A DNA stretch of 64,000 nt. Source: Trachelipus rathkii. Its lineage: Eukaryota; Arthropoda; Malacostraca; Isopoda; Trachelipodidae. Under the pieces are notes generated by a model that had not been told where the DNA came from, did no database searches, and saw only the letters and a list, made by a program, of their open reading frames with translations. Below, piece after piece: positions 35,063 to 48,480 of the stretch. The DNA lies in the NCBI GenBank assembly GCA_015478945.1, contig JABUQX010014085.1:1-64000 (forward strand), written 5' to 3'. Position 1 is the stretch's first letter; each line of letters begins with the position of its first letter. Position numbers and translations under genes: made by a program.

Positions 35063-35751
35063 ATGGCACGTTTCATCCAATGGAACTGCTGCGGATACTT
35101 TGCTAATTACGAAGAGCTGGAAGAGATTACTTGTCGATCATCAGCCCTTGGCTGTTTGTTTACAGGAGTTGCAACTTCGTGACTGTGACCTTTTACAACC
35201 TTCCCGGTACAGGGAGCCCCTTATTTCCCTGAATCGTGGAACCAGCGACAGAGGTGGGGCAGCGATCCTGCTTCACGAGTCTGTCCCATTTACCCCACTC
35301 TCTACTCTGCTGCATGCCGTGGCGGCTCGTATCCATCTTGACGCGCCGCTTACGCTGTGCTCGGTGTACCTGGCGCCCAGCTGTAAATATACCAAGAGAG
35401 ACCTCGTCGATTTTTTCACGTGTCTCCCACAGCCCATGTTGGACCTCGGTGACTTTAACCTTCGCCATCCTTTGTGGGATGACTCTGTTACGTCCCCCAA
35501 ATGCTGGTTGGTTGTTGAGTATTTTGCAGGATTTTTCTTTTGATGTCTCAACACGGGCCTTCCAACCTTTGAACGTTTTTGATACAGGCACTTCTCCCTG
35601 TGTTGACGTCTCGTTGCGGTTCCATCTCGTCTTTAGATCGTTTTGGGTGGAAAAGGTGTCCTTCCTCTGTGGTAGTGACCACTACCCTATCGTGATACCA
35701 TCCTTCGGGCCCCAGTCTGCAGCTACCACCTTATTCTGGCTGGCGCTATGA
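35063..35751 (+). pseudogene. LINE F ORF2 endonuclease domain
   Basis: Starts at ATG 35063 (MARFIQWNCCGYFANYEEL), shifts frame to LAVCLQELQLRD (catalytic Glu), GGAAILLHESVPF, CSVYLAPS and LDLGDFNLRHPLW (Asp/Asn pair), then shifts again to FLCGSDHYPIVI (S-D-H). These are the ordered motifs of the APE-type endonuclease that nicks target DNA for target-primed reverse transcription. At least two frameshifts inactivate it. Confidence 0.85.
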
Positions 35752-36429
35752 CAGGGCAGACTGGGTCCTCCTTTCATCAGGCCACTTACTTTTCCATCTT
35801 TCCTGCACCTAACGTGTTCCGTCGCCGGCGGATGCCTTCACTTACTTTCAGGAAGTTATCCTTCAGGCGGCATCGGAGCAGTTCAACGTTATCTGGGACC
35901 CGAAAATAACAACCCCTGGTGGAACCAGGAATGTGCTCTGGCTAATCGTGAAAAGCGTGTTATATAAGCTGCATAAACAGACTCCCACACCTTCACGCTG
36001 AAACAGTATTTTCGCACGTACGCTTCCACCGTTAATTCTTCTACGCCTGTATCATCAGTCCATAAAAAGGTGCGAAAAATTTTACGAAAACACCATGCTG
36101 ATCCGCCTATTATCCTTGCTTACGGCCCGCAAACTTCTGATGTCATCTCTGCTCCCGGAGTTGTGGCGGACGAGTTGGGATAACTTTGCGTCCTGCTCCA
36201 GCGGTTCCCGGTATCCTGAACCTTTTCGCTTGCGGTTGAGTTTCGATTTTTCTCTGTTCCGCCTGGAACAGACCTTCCACATACAACCGGCTATTCACCA
36301 GGTCGAGATTCCTAGACGCCCTCAAGCTTTGCGGGGATGGAGCGCCTGGCCCTGACGGCATCTCTTTCAGATGCTTCGACATGCACATCCATCTGCCACT
36401 GCCTTCCTTCTCGGCTTATACAATAGAAT

Positions 36430-37334
36430 ATGGGTGGAAGGGGTCTTCCCTCCTGTTGGTCTACTGCACATATTGTCCCCATTCCCAAACCTGGGAAGGA
36501 TCCGACTTCTTCCGATAACCATCGCCCTATTTCACTGACCTGCAATCCATGTTTCCCATCTTGTTCCCACGTTGGAGCAACTCCATACATTTTCCGACTA
36601 CCAATTTGGTTTTCGTCGCCATCGCTCGACCCAGGATCCTCTCCTTTGGTTGGATCACGACATTCGTGAGTCTTTTGCTTCCAACAAAATGATCCTGGCC
36701 GTCTTCTTTGACCTCGAAAAGGCGTATGATAGCACGTGGAGGTTGGGGTTTTGCGGAGCCTCCATTTGGGACTTAGGGGGCAACTTCCCCTTTTCCTTCA
36801 GTTGTTGATGTCGGACCGTTCGTTTCAGATCCGTTGTGGTGCCACGCTGTCGAGGTGTTTTGTCCTGAACGAAGGGGTGCCGCAGGGCAGTGTACTGAGC
36901 GTGTTGCTTTTCGCTATTTGGTTTCAATGGTGTTGTCGATTCCATCCCGCCGTCAGTGCGCTGCTCCATCTATGTTGACGATCTTGCCCTGTACATCTCT
37001 GGTGCTAAACTTCCTTGTATGGAACGTCAACTTCAGGTTGCCATCGGTTTCCTCTTGCGCCTGCGCGTGGTTTTACATTTTCCACGTCGAAAACTACGGC
37101 CGTGCTTTCCGAAAAATCCTCGTCGTAGGGGTCGCCTACATTTGCCTCCAATGTTACGTCTCTATGGCTCCCCTATCCGTGTGGAGCCGAGGGTGCGGTT
37201 CCTGTGTCTGTTGCTCGATGAGCGCCTTACGTACCTTCCTCATTACTCTCCTCAAAGCTAATTGCCGCTGTTCCTTGATCTTTTACGGCACCTCACCTCC
37301 AAGACTTGGGTGCGGACAGAAAAACCATGTCTAA
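36430..37334 (+). pseudogene. LINE F ORF2 reverse transcriptase
   Basis: In order across frames: AHIVPIPKPGKDPTSSDNHR PISLT (36470-36540), DYQFGFRRHRSTQD (36597-36640), LAVFFDLEKAYDSTW (motif A Asp, near 36700-36740), LNEGVPQGSVLSVLLFAI (motif B, near 36867-36920), and IYVDDLALYISGA (motif C, near 36970-37010), followed by the primer-grip region VRFLCLLLDERLTYLPH near 37195-37240. All catalytic residues survive, but frames change at least three times. Confidence 0.85.
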
Positions 37335-37819
37335 TCTATACATCATGCTGGTGTACAATCAATTATGGTTGTGCCATATATGGGCAGACCCTCCAGTCCT
37401 ACCTCCGCCTTCTCTGACCCCATTCAGACTGAGGGTCTGGTGAATTGCCACGGGTGCATTCCGTTCTTCCGAGGAAAGCCTGGAGGTGGAGGCCGGGTGA
37501 TGCCCCTATCCCTGCGGAGGGAGCAGCTTATGCTTGCTGTTCATTCGTCTTCAGGTTCCTACCGTCGGCCTTGACACCTATAATAGAGCGTGTTCGTCGC
37601 CAACCCTTCTTATTGGCCATTTGCTGCTGTTACTTCCATCTTTGCTTTCCTCGACCTTCCTCAGCGAGCGGTCATGCAATTTGATTTTACTTCTACCCGT
37701 TCACAGTGTCTCTCCTGCCTCCTGCTCTGCAGTGGGATCCAGTCTTTGCATAAGTCGGAGGCGCACCCATTGTTGAGGGATTTCTTTGTATCTCACGCGG
37801 AGGTCCATATGACTCTATA

Positions 37820-38600
37820 GCGGTTTACACCGATGGTTCAAAGACGGAGGAAGGTGGAGCTTCAGCTGTGTTTCCGGACATCACTGTATCCCATACCCTT
37901 CCCGCCCTATTTGTCTGTTTTTTCAGCTGAACTAATAGCTATGTCCATGGCGGTGAACAGGATCAGTACCTTCGGGGGTAATTATACCATCTTTTCGGAC
38001 TCTCGGAGCGCTCTCCAGTCGTTGCTTGACCGGTCAACCCGTAACCCGTTGGTCTGTGCCATTCAACAGTCCCTCTGCTTGTTACCAGCGCAGCACCACA
38101 CCATTGAGTTCTGTTGGGTTCCCTCCCAAATGGGTGTTCCTGGCAACGAACGGGCCGATGGGGAAGCCAAACAGGCGGCTGCACACAGGGTGTCGAGTGC
38201 CCGTTACATTCCTCCTACTGTGCGCCTGGGCCATTTCCTGCTACAGATTTCTCCATCCCTTTGCTCGGCTTCCTCTGGCTGGCAGTCATGTTGGGCGGAG
38301 GATGCCTGTGGCGCCAAACTTCGGAATGTCAAACCCGTCCTGGCCGGTGGTCTTCATCTTGTAAGAAGGCCCTCTGGAGGTGGTCCTGGCTCGATTGCCT
38401 CTTGGTCATACAAATCTCACCCATGGATTTCTTATGTCGCGGGGGGTTCCCCGACCTGCCCATTTTGCTCCTCCAGTTGTCCTCTCACTGTCGTTCATCT
38501 CTTTGTGATTGCGTTGCCATCTCGACCCTTAGAAGCTCTTTCCCTGACGTGCACCATCCTCTCAGCATCGCCTTCAGCACATCTTATCCGAATCATCTCA
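37820..38600 (+). pseudogene. LINE F ORF2 RNase H and C-terminal region
   Basis: AVYTDGSKTEEGGASAVFPD (first Asp) near 37822-37880 is in a frame next to the main 258-codon frame (37833-38609). The rest is FSAELIAMSMAVN (Glu), FSDSRSALQSLL (Asp) and WVPSQMGVPGNERADGEAK (last Asp). These are the four metal-binding residues of RNase H1-type domains, which remove RNA from the RNA/DNA hybrid. A C-terminal CPFC...LTVVHL cysteine-histidine cluster near 38460-38500 follows, typical of this LINE group. Confidence 0.85.
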
Positions 38601-38801
38601 TTTTCGTAGTGATCGTATTTTTACCTTCCTCTTGGAACTGAACATCTTGTATAAGATCTAACCATCTCAGCCTTGTTCCTCTTTCGTTTCGTTAGGGATT
38701 TCCCCTGTCGTTAGTTTGCTAACACGGTCTAGCCGCATTCTTGTGTGCTGTGGGGATCCCTGTACATCCACTCCAAAAAAAAAAAAAAAAAAAAAAAAAA
38801 A

Positions 38802-39035
38802 TTATTATTATTATTATTTTTTTTTTTCTTTTTCCCCAAGACTGGAGGTAAGGTGCGTGACATGCATCAGAAAAGAAAAGTAGTAGAAGAATATGACAAC
38901 AAGTCGAAAAGAAAGCCCAGCCTTACCACCCCCTCTATACCTATTAGTGAGAACTCGTCGTAGTCAGAAAATCCAACCTAGAGCTTCATGGGACCGCGAC
39001 GGACCTTCACTATGGCATATCGTCAAGTGTAGGGT

Positions 39036-39091
<56 letters not shown>

Positions 39092-39127
39092 TGGTAGTGT
39101 TCACAATTCTAATCAAATAGTAGTGGA

Positions 39128-39182
<55 letters not shown>

Positions 39183-39211
39183 TTTTTTTTTTTTTTTAAT
39201 TTTTATTATTA
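38802..39211 (-). mobile_element. LINE copy E: 3' UTR fragment of the hairpin-end family with (ATT)n tracts
   Basis: 38835-39036 matches the 3' ends of copies A and B (read on -, ending CCTCCAGTCTTGGGG), with an (AAT)n tail at 38802-38817. No coding part. Further (ATT)n lie at about 39040-39091 and 39130-39181, then a T run. Confidence 0.7.
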
Positions 39212-41060
39212 TTATCCCCCTTGACAACACGCCCACCTTACGGAATTGACGAGGTTCTGATTCCTGGTATGGGTTTCTGAGAAGAGGCATGTTAATACCC
39301 CTTAAGTTTGTTTTTCCCATACAAAATTTTAGATCCTTGTCCCTTTACGCACCGTGTACGTACCTTTCTTCTCAGAAAGAAGTCACGGGTCGCCTCGTTT
39401 TGGATGGGATCTAACGCGATATGGAGACGTAAAAGGGACTTGCAATCAGAGATGCCGTAATAGGTCAAGAGCACGATGACAAGTCATTTTCAGGTGTTTA
39501 ATGTGTGGTCCGTATGTCAGGTGGTCATCTAATATGAGGCCTAGAAATTTGACCTGTAAATTTACAAGAATTGGTTAACCATATAATATAAGGTTAGGTG
39601 TGGGAGGAAGGTGGCAGGCTCCTCTACTTCCTTTTTTTCCGAAATAGTACTGCTGTGGATTTGGCGGGTGAGAAGTGGAAGTCATGGAAGTTAGCCCATT
39701 GTGAAATGTTCTCATTGGCTAGTTGGAATTGATGTTCAAGAAATGATTGCCTTGCACCATCAGCAATGTATAGTTCTAGGTCATCAACATAGAGGAAAAA
39801 ATTGACCGTCGCTGAGATAGTAGTAACGATGTCATTGAATCCGAGAGCAAATAATAATATCCATAGGACACTGCCCTGTGGAACACCTTCATCCAGATTA
39901 AAGTGCGTAATATAATAGACGAGCACCGGACCTGAATGGATCTGTCCGACAAGGCATTGGATAAAGAGGGGAAGATGACCTCGGAAACCGAGCCAGTGAA
40001 CTTGGAGAACCCCTTTTCTCCACGATGTTTTATAAGTTTTATCGAGGTCAAAAAATTCACCAAGAACCATCCCGACAGTTGAGAAGACTTCCCGGATGTC
40101 ATGGTCTAGTCTTAGGGGTCCGCGGTCGAACGATGTTTGCAGAAGCATAACTAGAAGTTTGAAAAAGCTTGACGACTTTCCAGTTTGCAAGAATCTCAGG
40201 TTAGCGAAATTGGTCTTTGATTGTTCGCCAACTTCTGATCTTTCCCAAGTTTGGGAATATAGATTACAAAAGCTGTAGTACAAACAAATGGAAAAGCGGA
40301 TTCGATTCAGAACCTGTTATACAGATCCAGCAGGATCGCTGATATAGATTGGCGAATGTGACGGAGCATTATGCACGAGATGATGTCTGGGCCAATTATG
40401 ATCTGCTTTCGCTGTTGAAAAGTTTGGCTGTGCAATGTTAATTTTTAAATTTTGAAAGGCTTCAGGATATCGGGAAGGGCTCGAGTGGTTAGCAAAGCTA
40501 TAACCTATTGCATCTGCGACATCTGTTGGAGCAGGGATCGTATCGGTTATATCAGACTCATTACGTAGGACTGTGGGTGGAGAGCTGTTGGAGCGGCGAG
40601 ATATTTTCAGTATAGGAGTTGAGTTGACAGTCGAAGTATAAGTTGGAAGTATTGTTTACGCGTTTAGTGATTGATTCGGTGAGATCTCGCCGCATCTGCT
40701 TTAAAAATAATCACATTTTGAGTGGTGTGGGTCCGTTTGTATTGCCTTTAGAGTTTTTTCTTCGCCCGGCTAGCTTTTGCACACTCTTGGGTCTACCAAG
40801 GGGTTGCCGAACCCCTGCCTGCTTGGGATGCAGGATTCTGCTGCTGTGAGGATAACATTCTGGAAGAAGTTAAAGACCTCGTCAATAGTCGGAAACCGCT
40901 CATTGAAGGGAGAAAGTGGAATAGCTGTGGCCTGATAAAAAGGAGCTCACTTCGCTCGAGAATGGGGTTCTAACACTGGGCTCCGTGTGAGTTTATGTAG
41001 GGCTATCGGGTAATGGTCGCTTCCGTACAAATAATGAAAGCGAGATCGTGTTTTATTAGA
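39212..41060 (-). mobile_element. LINE copy H: antisense EN-RT fragment related to LINE F
   Basis: On - it starts within the endonuclease (FHYLYGSDHYPIAL, near 41005-41045). It continues through an RT N-terminal part with YIPKLGKDQKLANNQRPISL-like text (near 40210-40260), and the 219-codon frame 39624-40283 with MVLGEFFDLDKTYKTSW (motif A), LDEGVPQGSVLWILLFALGF (motif B) and NFFLYVDDLELYIADG (motif C, YVDD). The 3' part ends GGTGGGCGTGTTGTCAAGGG with (AAT)n. The 5' end is truncated ~100 bases from SBDS exon 5. It is close to but clearly diverged from LINE F. Confidence 0.8.
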
Positions 41061-41159
41061 TAAATTGTGAGGTCCATTCTAGTATACTTATGTGGTAACA
41101 GTACCTTTTGTAATGTTTTTATAGTTAAACTCAAAGAAATATTTAAATTTCTTTTTCAG

Positions 41160-41291
41160 ATTGGTTTAATCGACCCAGGAAACTTCAAAGTTTTGAGCGA
41201 ACAACTTTCCGAGCAGACAAAAGGAAAAGCCAAGTTAGAAGTCTTGAATTTGAAAGAAGTTACAGACTCCACCATGGATGAAGAAAATTAA
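41160..41291 (+). CDS. SBDS: SBDS exon 5 with stop codon
   Basis: 43 codons plus TAA: IGLIDPGNFKVLSEQLSEQT, KGKAKLEVLNLKEV and TDSTMDEEN. The LIDPG, TKGK and LEVLNLK blocks are hallmark C-terminal SBDS motifs. The acceptor is CTTTTTCAG. The assembled part (exons 2-5) encodes 198 residues; with ~43 residues from the missing exon 1 the protein would be about 241, against 250 in human. The acidic tail DEEN resembles other animal SBDS ends. Confidence 0.95.
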   Translation: MGLIDPGNFKVLSEQLSEQTKGKAKLEVLNLKEVTDSTMDEEN

Positions 41292-41293
41292 TC

Positions 41294-41335
41294 AATAAAC
41301 AATGAAACTACTTATTCAGTTGTTATTGCATTAAA
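41294..41335 (+). terminator. SBDS polyadenylation signals
   Basis: AATAAA at 41294-41299, three bases after the stop, and ATTAAA at 41330-41335. The second is the more likely site because the first would leave almost no 3' UTR. Confidence 0.55.
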
Positions 41336-42231
41336 GTTTATTAACTGTTATCAAAATCGTAAATATACTTTTATAAAAATGTTAATATTTTTTTTTTAAT
41401 TCTTTGATATTGTGTAATGTTGTAAGCTACCGTTCTGGGTGTTTTTTTTGAAAGGTCTTAAGGGGGGCATTATTTGGAAGACCATTTATTTGTTCGTTAT
41501 TGTGATAACCGATTTTTTAAATTAATGTGCATAATTTGGCGAGATAAAGCATTGGTTAATTATTTTTTATCATCTCTTTTTTTTTTTTTTTTACTATTTG
41601 GACTGTTCAAATTTACAGTTTTCAGAAATTCTATCTTTTAGGAATTCCTCCTCAGTTATCAGGCTTTTTGATCACTATATTATTGTTGTTTTTAAGTGAT
41701 ATAATCGTTGCTCTGTCAGAATTTTTTTCAAAACAATATTAATTATATAAAGTTTCCTTTTGTATGCGTATTTAGTAAATTATAATTATTTTACTTTTTT
41801 TCTTTATCATCCCCACAGATTGGGGGTGGGGTGCGCAGTATGCACCGGAAACCGACTTAGGTCATGTTATTTTACTAAACTATTTTAAAAAATAACCCCC
41901 TCCCATTTTTTTTTTGTTTGGATGATGTGCGCTCGCGTAAATCATAATTAAGGCCTTTTTCTAGTAGGTCATTTTCCAAGTTTGGATAAACTATAACATT
42001 AGAGATTAAAAAATTACTTTAAATTTGTGTTTAGGATAAATTCTCTCACTCTGATAGAGATTCCTTAACTTATTATGTTGAACAAGCATCACTAGAGAAT
42101 TAATTTAATATCATTTTTATGGTGTTGACAGATTCTTTTTTGAGTTTAGTTAGGCTCTTGAAAAGTTCTAATATTTTCATGCTTTTGTCTACTTTAGAAG
42201 AAATATCCTTTTGATAAGTAAAGGGTTTTTG
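41336..42231. other. AT-rich downstream region with a LINE hairpin relic
   Basis: No coding sequence. At 41814-41870 CCCCACAGATTGGGGGTGGG and the following GCACCGGAAAC match the 3' end of the hairpin-end LINE family (- orientation, under 100 bases). Confidence 0.55.
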
Positions 42232-42239
42232 TTCTATGG

Positions 42240-42519
42240 CAAAGGTCTCCAAACTTTTATCCTAAGGGCCAGAGTGACTCCTCCACTAAGTTCCAAGGGC
42301 CAACAAGACCTAGGTAGGTCATCATACCAACGTTTGAATTCAGAACAAGTGCGATCTGAAAAGCGAAATACAGTGCGACTATTTTGTTTTGTGACTATAG
42401 TTTCTTACAGTGTGTTTAATTGTGAGTGTTTAATTTAATTAAAAGTTTCTTAAAGAAAAAACCAGTGTATTCCACTGAGGGCCATTTTTGGCCCTCTGGC
42501 TGTAGTTTGGAGACCCTTG
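42240..42519. mobile_element. hAT-type MITE, complete with TSD
   Basis: 280 bases bounded by terminal inverted repeats CAAAGGTCTCCAAACT (42240-42255) and AGTTTGGAGACCCTTG (42504-42519), which match at 15 of 16 positions when one is reverse-complemented. TTCTATGG flanks it on both sides (42232-42239 and 42520-42527), an 8-bp target-site duplication. TIR sequence and TSD length fit the hAT superfamily. There is no coding capacity; an inner GGGCCA...TGGCCC pair extends the symmetry. A perfect TSD suggests a fairly recent insertion. Confidence 0.9.
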
Positions 42520-42527
42520 TTCTATGG

Positions 42528-43529
42528 TATAAGATTCATACTGAGCTGTTTCACCGAAAAGTTTAATGTTCATGAAAGTTGGAAAATCCGATCGGTTTTT
42601 CGAATAATAATTAGAAAATTTTATATCGGCTTTTAGGCATCAATCACTAAATGACCCGAGTTTGTTCGGGGACTTCCTGGGTAGAAAAGTACCACTGCGT
42701 TTCCAATATTTAATCAAATATTTCGTCTGGACACTTCAGTCAGCATCAGAGACGCTGTCTACACTATTTAAAATTTATGAACCAAAATAAATGTTATGTA
42801 AAATTAAAATATTCTGGAAAGATAAAAAACTCGTTAAATCTAAAATCCTAAGTCAAAAATTTAATAGTAGATAGATTATATAGGTTTAATTTTAATAGTA
42901 GATAGATAGATAGATAGCTCAAAAGATTTACATAAAATTTTCTATTAAAGATCCTTTAGTTTGGGAGTTTATCGATAATGATTGAATGATTTTTTTTGTA
43001 TTTAATATTGTGTTTCCAATTCGCGACACATAGAAGTCGGCGAACGCTGGTTCAGGTGAAAACCAATGGAAATACCATTCACCTGTATATAAGTTTTCCT
43101 ATCGCTCAAAAGAAGTCAGTTGTGCATTTGATAACAGTTATTTTAAAACATTTCCCTATCGGATGGTTGCAAGTTTTATTTTATCTCAGGTACGTTTGTG
43201 AACAAGCTTTCAGCATCTAAGGAATATATCCATGGGCGAAGGCAAGAGGTTCCCTTAATTTAGTGAAAAAAAAATTTAAAAGTTCTTCATTATCCTTCAT
43301 TTAAAAATAAAAATGAATGTCTATTAAAAAAGATTGTTGATAAAAATTGAAAAACAAAGGGTAAATTAATATTCTCTTATAATTGATGGGACAAACCTAG
43401 CAACCTAAGGCCCTGTGGTCAGTGTAGTGTCATATATCTTCATGTGATTCCTACAATTTTACAGATTCTCTGAGGTTAGTTAAATACAGTTTGCTTAGCA
43501 TACTTAATTTGCATAGATTTAATTTTGGA
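42528..43529. other. AT-rich stretch, nothing firm
   Basis: Includes four GATA repeats near 42900 and an open + frame (42996-43220) without motif. It may include the 5' part of the transposase remnant that follows. Confidence 0.4.
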
Positions 43530-44452
43530 TATTGACTGACTTACAATCTAGAATGAATTTTAGAAGATATTTTTTGGAGGTTCAAATGAACTCATTGTTT
43601 TATTCGGGCCAGTTATTGAAGTTATCATTAATGATCCAAAGAAAGCTGCTTATACTGGCTGATGAGAGCAGCAGTATATCAGGAAAGGAGCAGTTGTCAA
43701 CTGGTGTTTGGTTTTTTGACAAACGAAAAAGACAGTTCGTGAGCTAGTTTTTGGGTTAATAAAAATGGATGCCAAAGCTATAACTACTATAATAGATCAC
43801 TTTCTACAGAACGAAAGTTTTTGATGCAGATCAACGAGATGGGTGTCCAGGGCTTTTATGGTTGTTCAACTATGGCAGGGAAAGATGGTGGCTTTCAAAA
43901 ATTTTGGGAAGTAAGTGTACGTTGGCGTAAACGCAAGTCGTAACTAGGGAATATTTATGTAGTGCCATGGCTCCTTTAATTAAAGATGGATTATGAATTT
44001 TTAATGAGTAAGCAAATTTCTGGATAACCATGCCACCCTGGGCCTTCCTGCGTAGTTACGCCTATGTTTAAAGTATAAGAAAGTGATGTTCTTTAACTAT
44101 GTCAGTCACAAGCTGAACCTTTTTTGTGAACGATTTGAATCGTGCGTCAGAAATACGTAGCACAATTTCAACAGTAAAAGATATAATCATCTTTCATGAA
44201 TCTGTTCTTCGAAGGAAGTACACCACATACATCCCAGTGTTCTGCAAAACACGTCGGTTTCATAAATACAAAAGTATTGCCATGTTCAAGGGAAATTTTT
44301 TCTTTCATCCATCGCGTCCAATAGGGGTTCAAAACAGCAAAGGTTATCAAAAACCGGTGACAATGCAGTCTCTATTCATAATCTGTGTTGGTTTTATATA
44401 TATAGTTAAGAGTTCCACATTACTGAAATCTGTGGCAATCACTTTGCAGTAG
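43530..44452 (+). pseudogene. decayed hAT-like transposase (DUF4371/ZMYM-like)
   Basis: 43532-43747 reads LILADESSSISGKEQLSTGV WFFDKRKRQF, the conserved catalytic-core start (D-E-S/T...S...QL) of domesticated and active hAT-like proteins. After shifts come KMDAKAITTIIDHFLQNE and GFYGCSTMAGKDGGFQ (equivalent to the GYDGAsxMxG motif) near 43765-43905. 44126-44452 reads SEIRSTISTVKDIIIFHESV LRRK, VFCKTRRFHKYKSI and LFIICVGFIYIVKSSTLLKS, the later C-x-T-R-W-like block. The sequence ends abruptly at a GC-rich repeat. Frameshifts make it a pseudogene. Confidence 0.65.
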
Positions 44453-44453
44453 G

Positions 44454-44540
44454 AACCGACCGGGGCCCCGGCCCCGGCCCCGGCCAACCCCGGCCATTTT
44501 TAGCGACCCCGGCCCCGGCCAAAAATCAGGAAAACGGGGC
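44454..44540. repeat. GC-rich (GGCCCC)n-type repeat
   Basis: CCGGGGCCCCGGCC-like units fill 44460-44522 in otherwise AT-rich DNA, interrupted once by CATTTTTAGCGA. It starts where the transposase remnant stops. Confidence 0.85.
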
Positions 44541-46990
<2,450 letters not shown>

Positions 46991-47934
46991 GTCCTGAAAA
47001 GAAGCTAGTGTAATATTGTCCGTCAACAGAAGACGTGAAGGAAAGTTCAGCACCCAAAAGGAGTAGTAGCTTTAAGAATTACAATCGCTTTAAGAGGGGC
47101 AGCCAGACCAGAAGTCCGATCTACAGTCAAGAAAAGAGAGGCAGCCCGAAAGTAAAGTATAAAGTAAATATCGCGAAAGAAGCGACGCCATCAGAGAGTA
47201 AAAACTCTGATGAGGACGAAGAGGGGACAATACAAAACCCCCAATCTTCGTCTGAAAGGGATAATACGGATCCTTATGAAGCAGGTCCGTCATGATCAGC
47301 AGAAAAGTCTGAAGAGGATAATGCAGGACCGTCAAGTTCCAAAGGAAAGTCAGATGACGAAAAAGGGATAGGGCGGATACACCACTCTTCATCTGAATAT
47401 GCATATGATCCGTTAATAGACGGTCTATCGTACTCAGAGACAGAATTAGACGATGCTAATTCATCAGAGACCAAAACCTCTGATGAGGACGAAGAAGAGA
47501 CAGGCTGATACGTCACTCTTCGTCTGATTATGCATATAATCCGTCAATAGACGGTCCATCATACTCAGATACAGAGACAGACGAAGATGATGCAGAGTAC
47601 ATCATAGAAAACTTAGAAAAGAATTGCACAATACGTGAAAGGGAGATAAACCCGGATAGTGAAAGTTGCTCAGAGACTGAGGTGGAAGTGGTTTCCCACC
47701 ATAATAGGCAGAAGCATGAGTGTAGTGAAAGCGGCTTAGAATCCGATGTGGAGAAGGTTTCCCACAGCAAAAGGCAGAAGAACGCGAATAAGGAGAGAGA
47801 AGTATTTGCAGAGAAGGAGGAGCGACACGAAATCGTGACGCAAATGTGGGTACCATGTACAGTACCGCACCGCACGGTAGAGCAACACAGTTGCACCGCA
47901 GAGCACCACTTCCGTATAAGGTTTAAAAGGTAAA
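46991..47934 (+). pseudogene. acidic repeat-bearing coding region, first part, unidentified
   Basis: From about 47035 a frame reads SAPKRSSSFKNYNRFKRGSQ, PSESKNSDEDEEG, stops at 47293-47295, and continues in frame as a Ser/Asp/Glu-rich protein to 47505. After a frame change it goes on from 47514 to a stop near 47932 (the frame including EVEVVSHHNRQKHECSESGL). HHSSSEYAYDPLIDGLSYSE (47380-47440) and RHSSSDYAYNPSIDGPSYSD (47514-47575) are two copies of one repeat in different frames. No known domain was recognised. Confidence 0.55.
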
Positions 47935-48480
47935 GGTTACAAAGTGTAAGAACTTTGCATTCCGCACCAGAGTGTCTGCATATAATGCATATAATGCATA
48001 TAATATAATATAATAATAATTTATTAGGTAGTAACAGGTAATTTTTCTGTGATTAAAACCCACATAAGGTATTATCGAGTAATATTAAGGTAGTACTAAG
48101 AGAGTACCACACAAACCACCATCCGTGTATACGAAACAGCCCAAACTATTTAGAATTAAGTAGTAAGGTATATATTTCCGTCCGCGAGATTAGGTGATAG
48201 TGTAGATCTTAAGGGAAACTTAATATTCAATATAATATATGTACTATATAAATTACTATTAGTATGTGGTTTTAAGGCACAAAGATGCTATTATAGGGAA
48301 GAGAATAGCCCTGGTATAGTGATTGAATACGGAAAACCGATACCCATAATGGTTGAGAAAAGATCGGAATTATCCGTAAGAGTGTCGGATGAAGAGAGAC
48401 TATGGGGAAGTAAAGATCAAAAGGTGAAAGTGATACAAAAGGAAAGAAGGTGAAACACAGCAAAAAGGAGGGGGAGTGAA
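47935..48480 (+). other. AT-rich spacer and short coding-like segment
   Basis: 47935-48270 is AT-rich with a TAATGCATA-type triplication near 47980. 48290-48453 reads on + as GIVIEYGKPIPIMVEKRSEL then SVRVSDEERLWG before a stop. Confidence 0.4.

Larger units (their letters stand above)
31955..38801 (+). mobile_element. LINE copy F, near full-length with RNase H (I/Jockey-like group)
   Basis: A ~6.8-kb GC-richer island on +: 5' UTR (31955-32510), ORF1 (32512-34210), ORF2 with endonuclease, RT and RNase H (35063-38600), 3' UTR and a 27-base poly(A) (38775-38801). All domains are recognisable but frames are interrupted many times. (ATT)n lies on both sides, so the insertion probably went into a pre-existing microsatellite. 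ORF1 with zinc knuckles plus an ORF2 RNase H is the I-clade or related arrangement; the exact clade is not resolved. Confidence 0.85.
31695..41159 (+). other. SBDS intron 4 (9.5 kb)
   Basis: From GTATGT at 31695 to CTTTTTCAG ending at 41159. It is almost entirely made of the sense LINE F, the antisense LINE H, a 3' fragment of the hairpin-end family and (ATT)n tracts. Confidence 0.85.

Noticed and set aside
44454..44540. CpG-island promoter
   Set aside because: It is a short GGCCCC-type repeat between a transposon remnant and AT-rich DNA, with no gene following on either strand.
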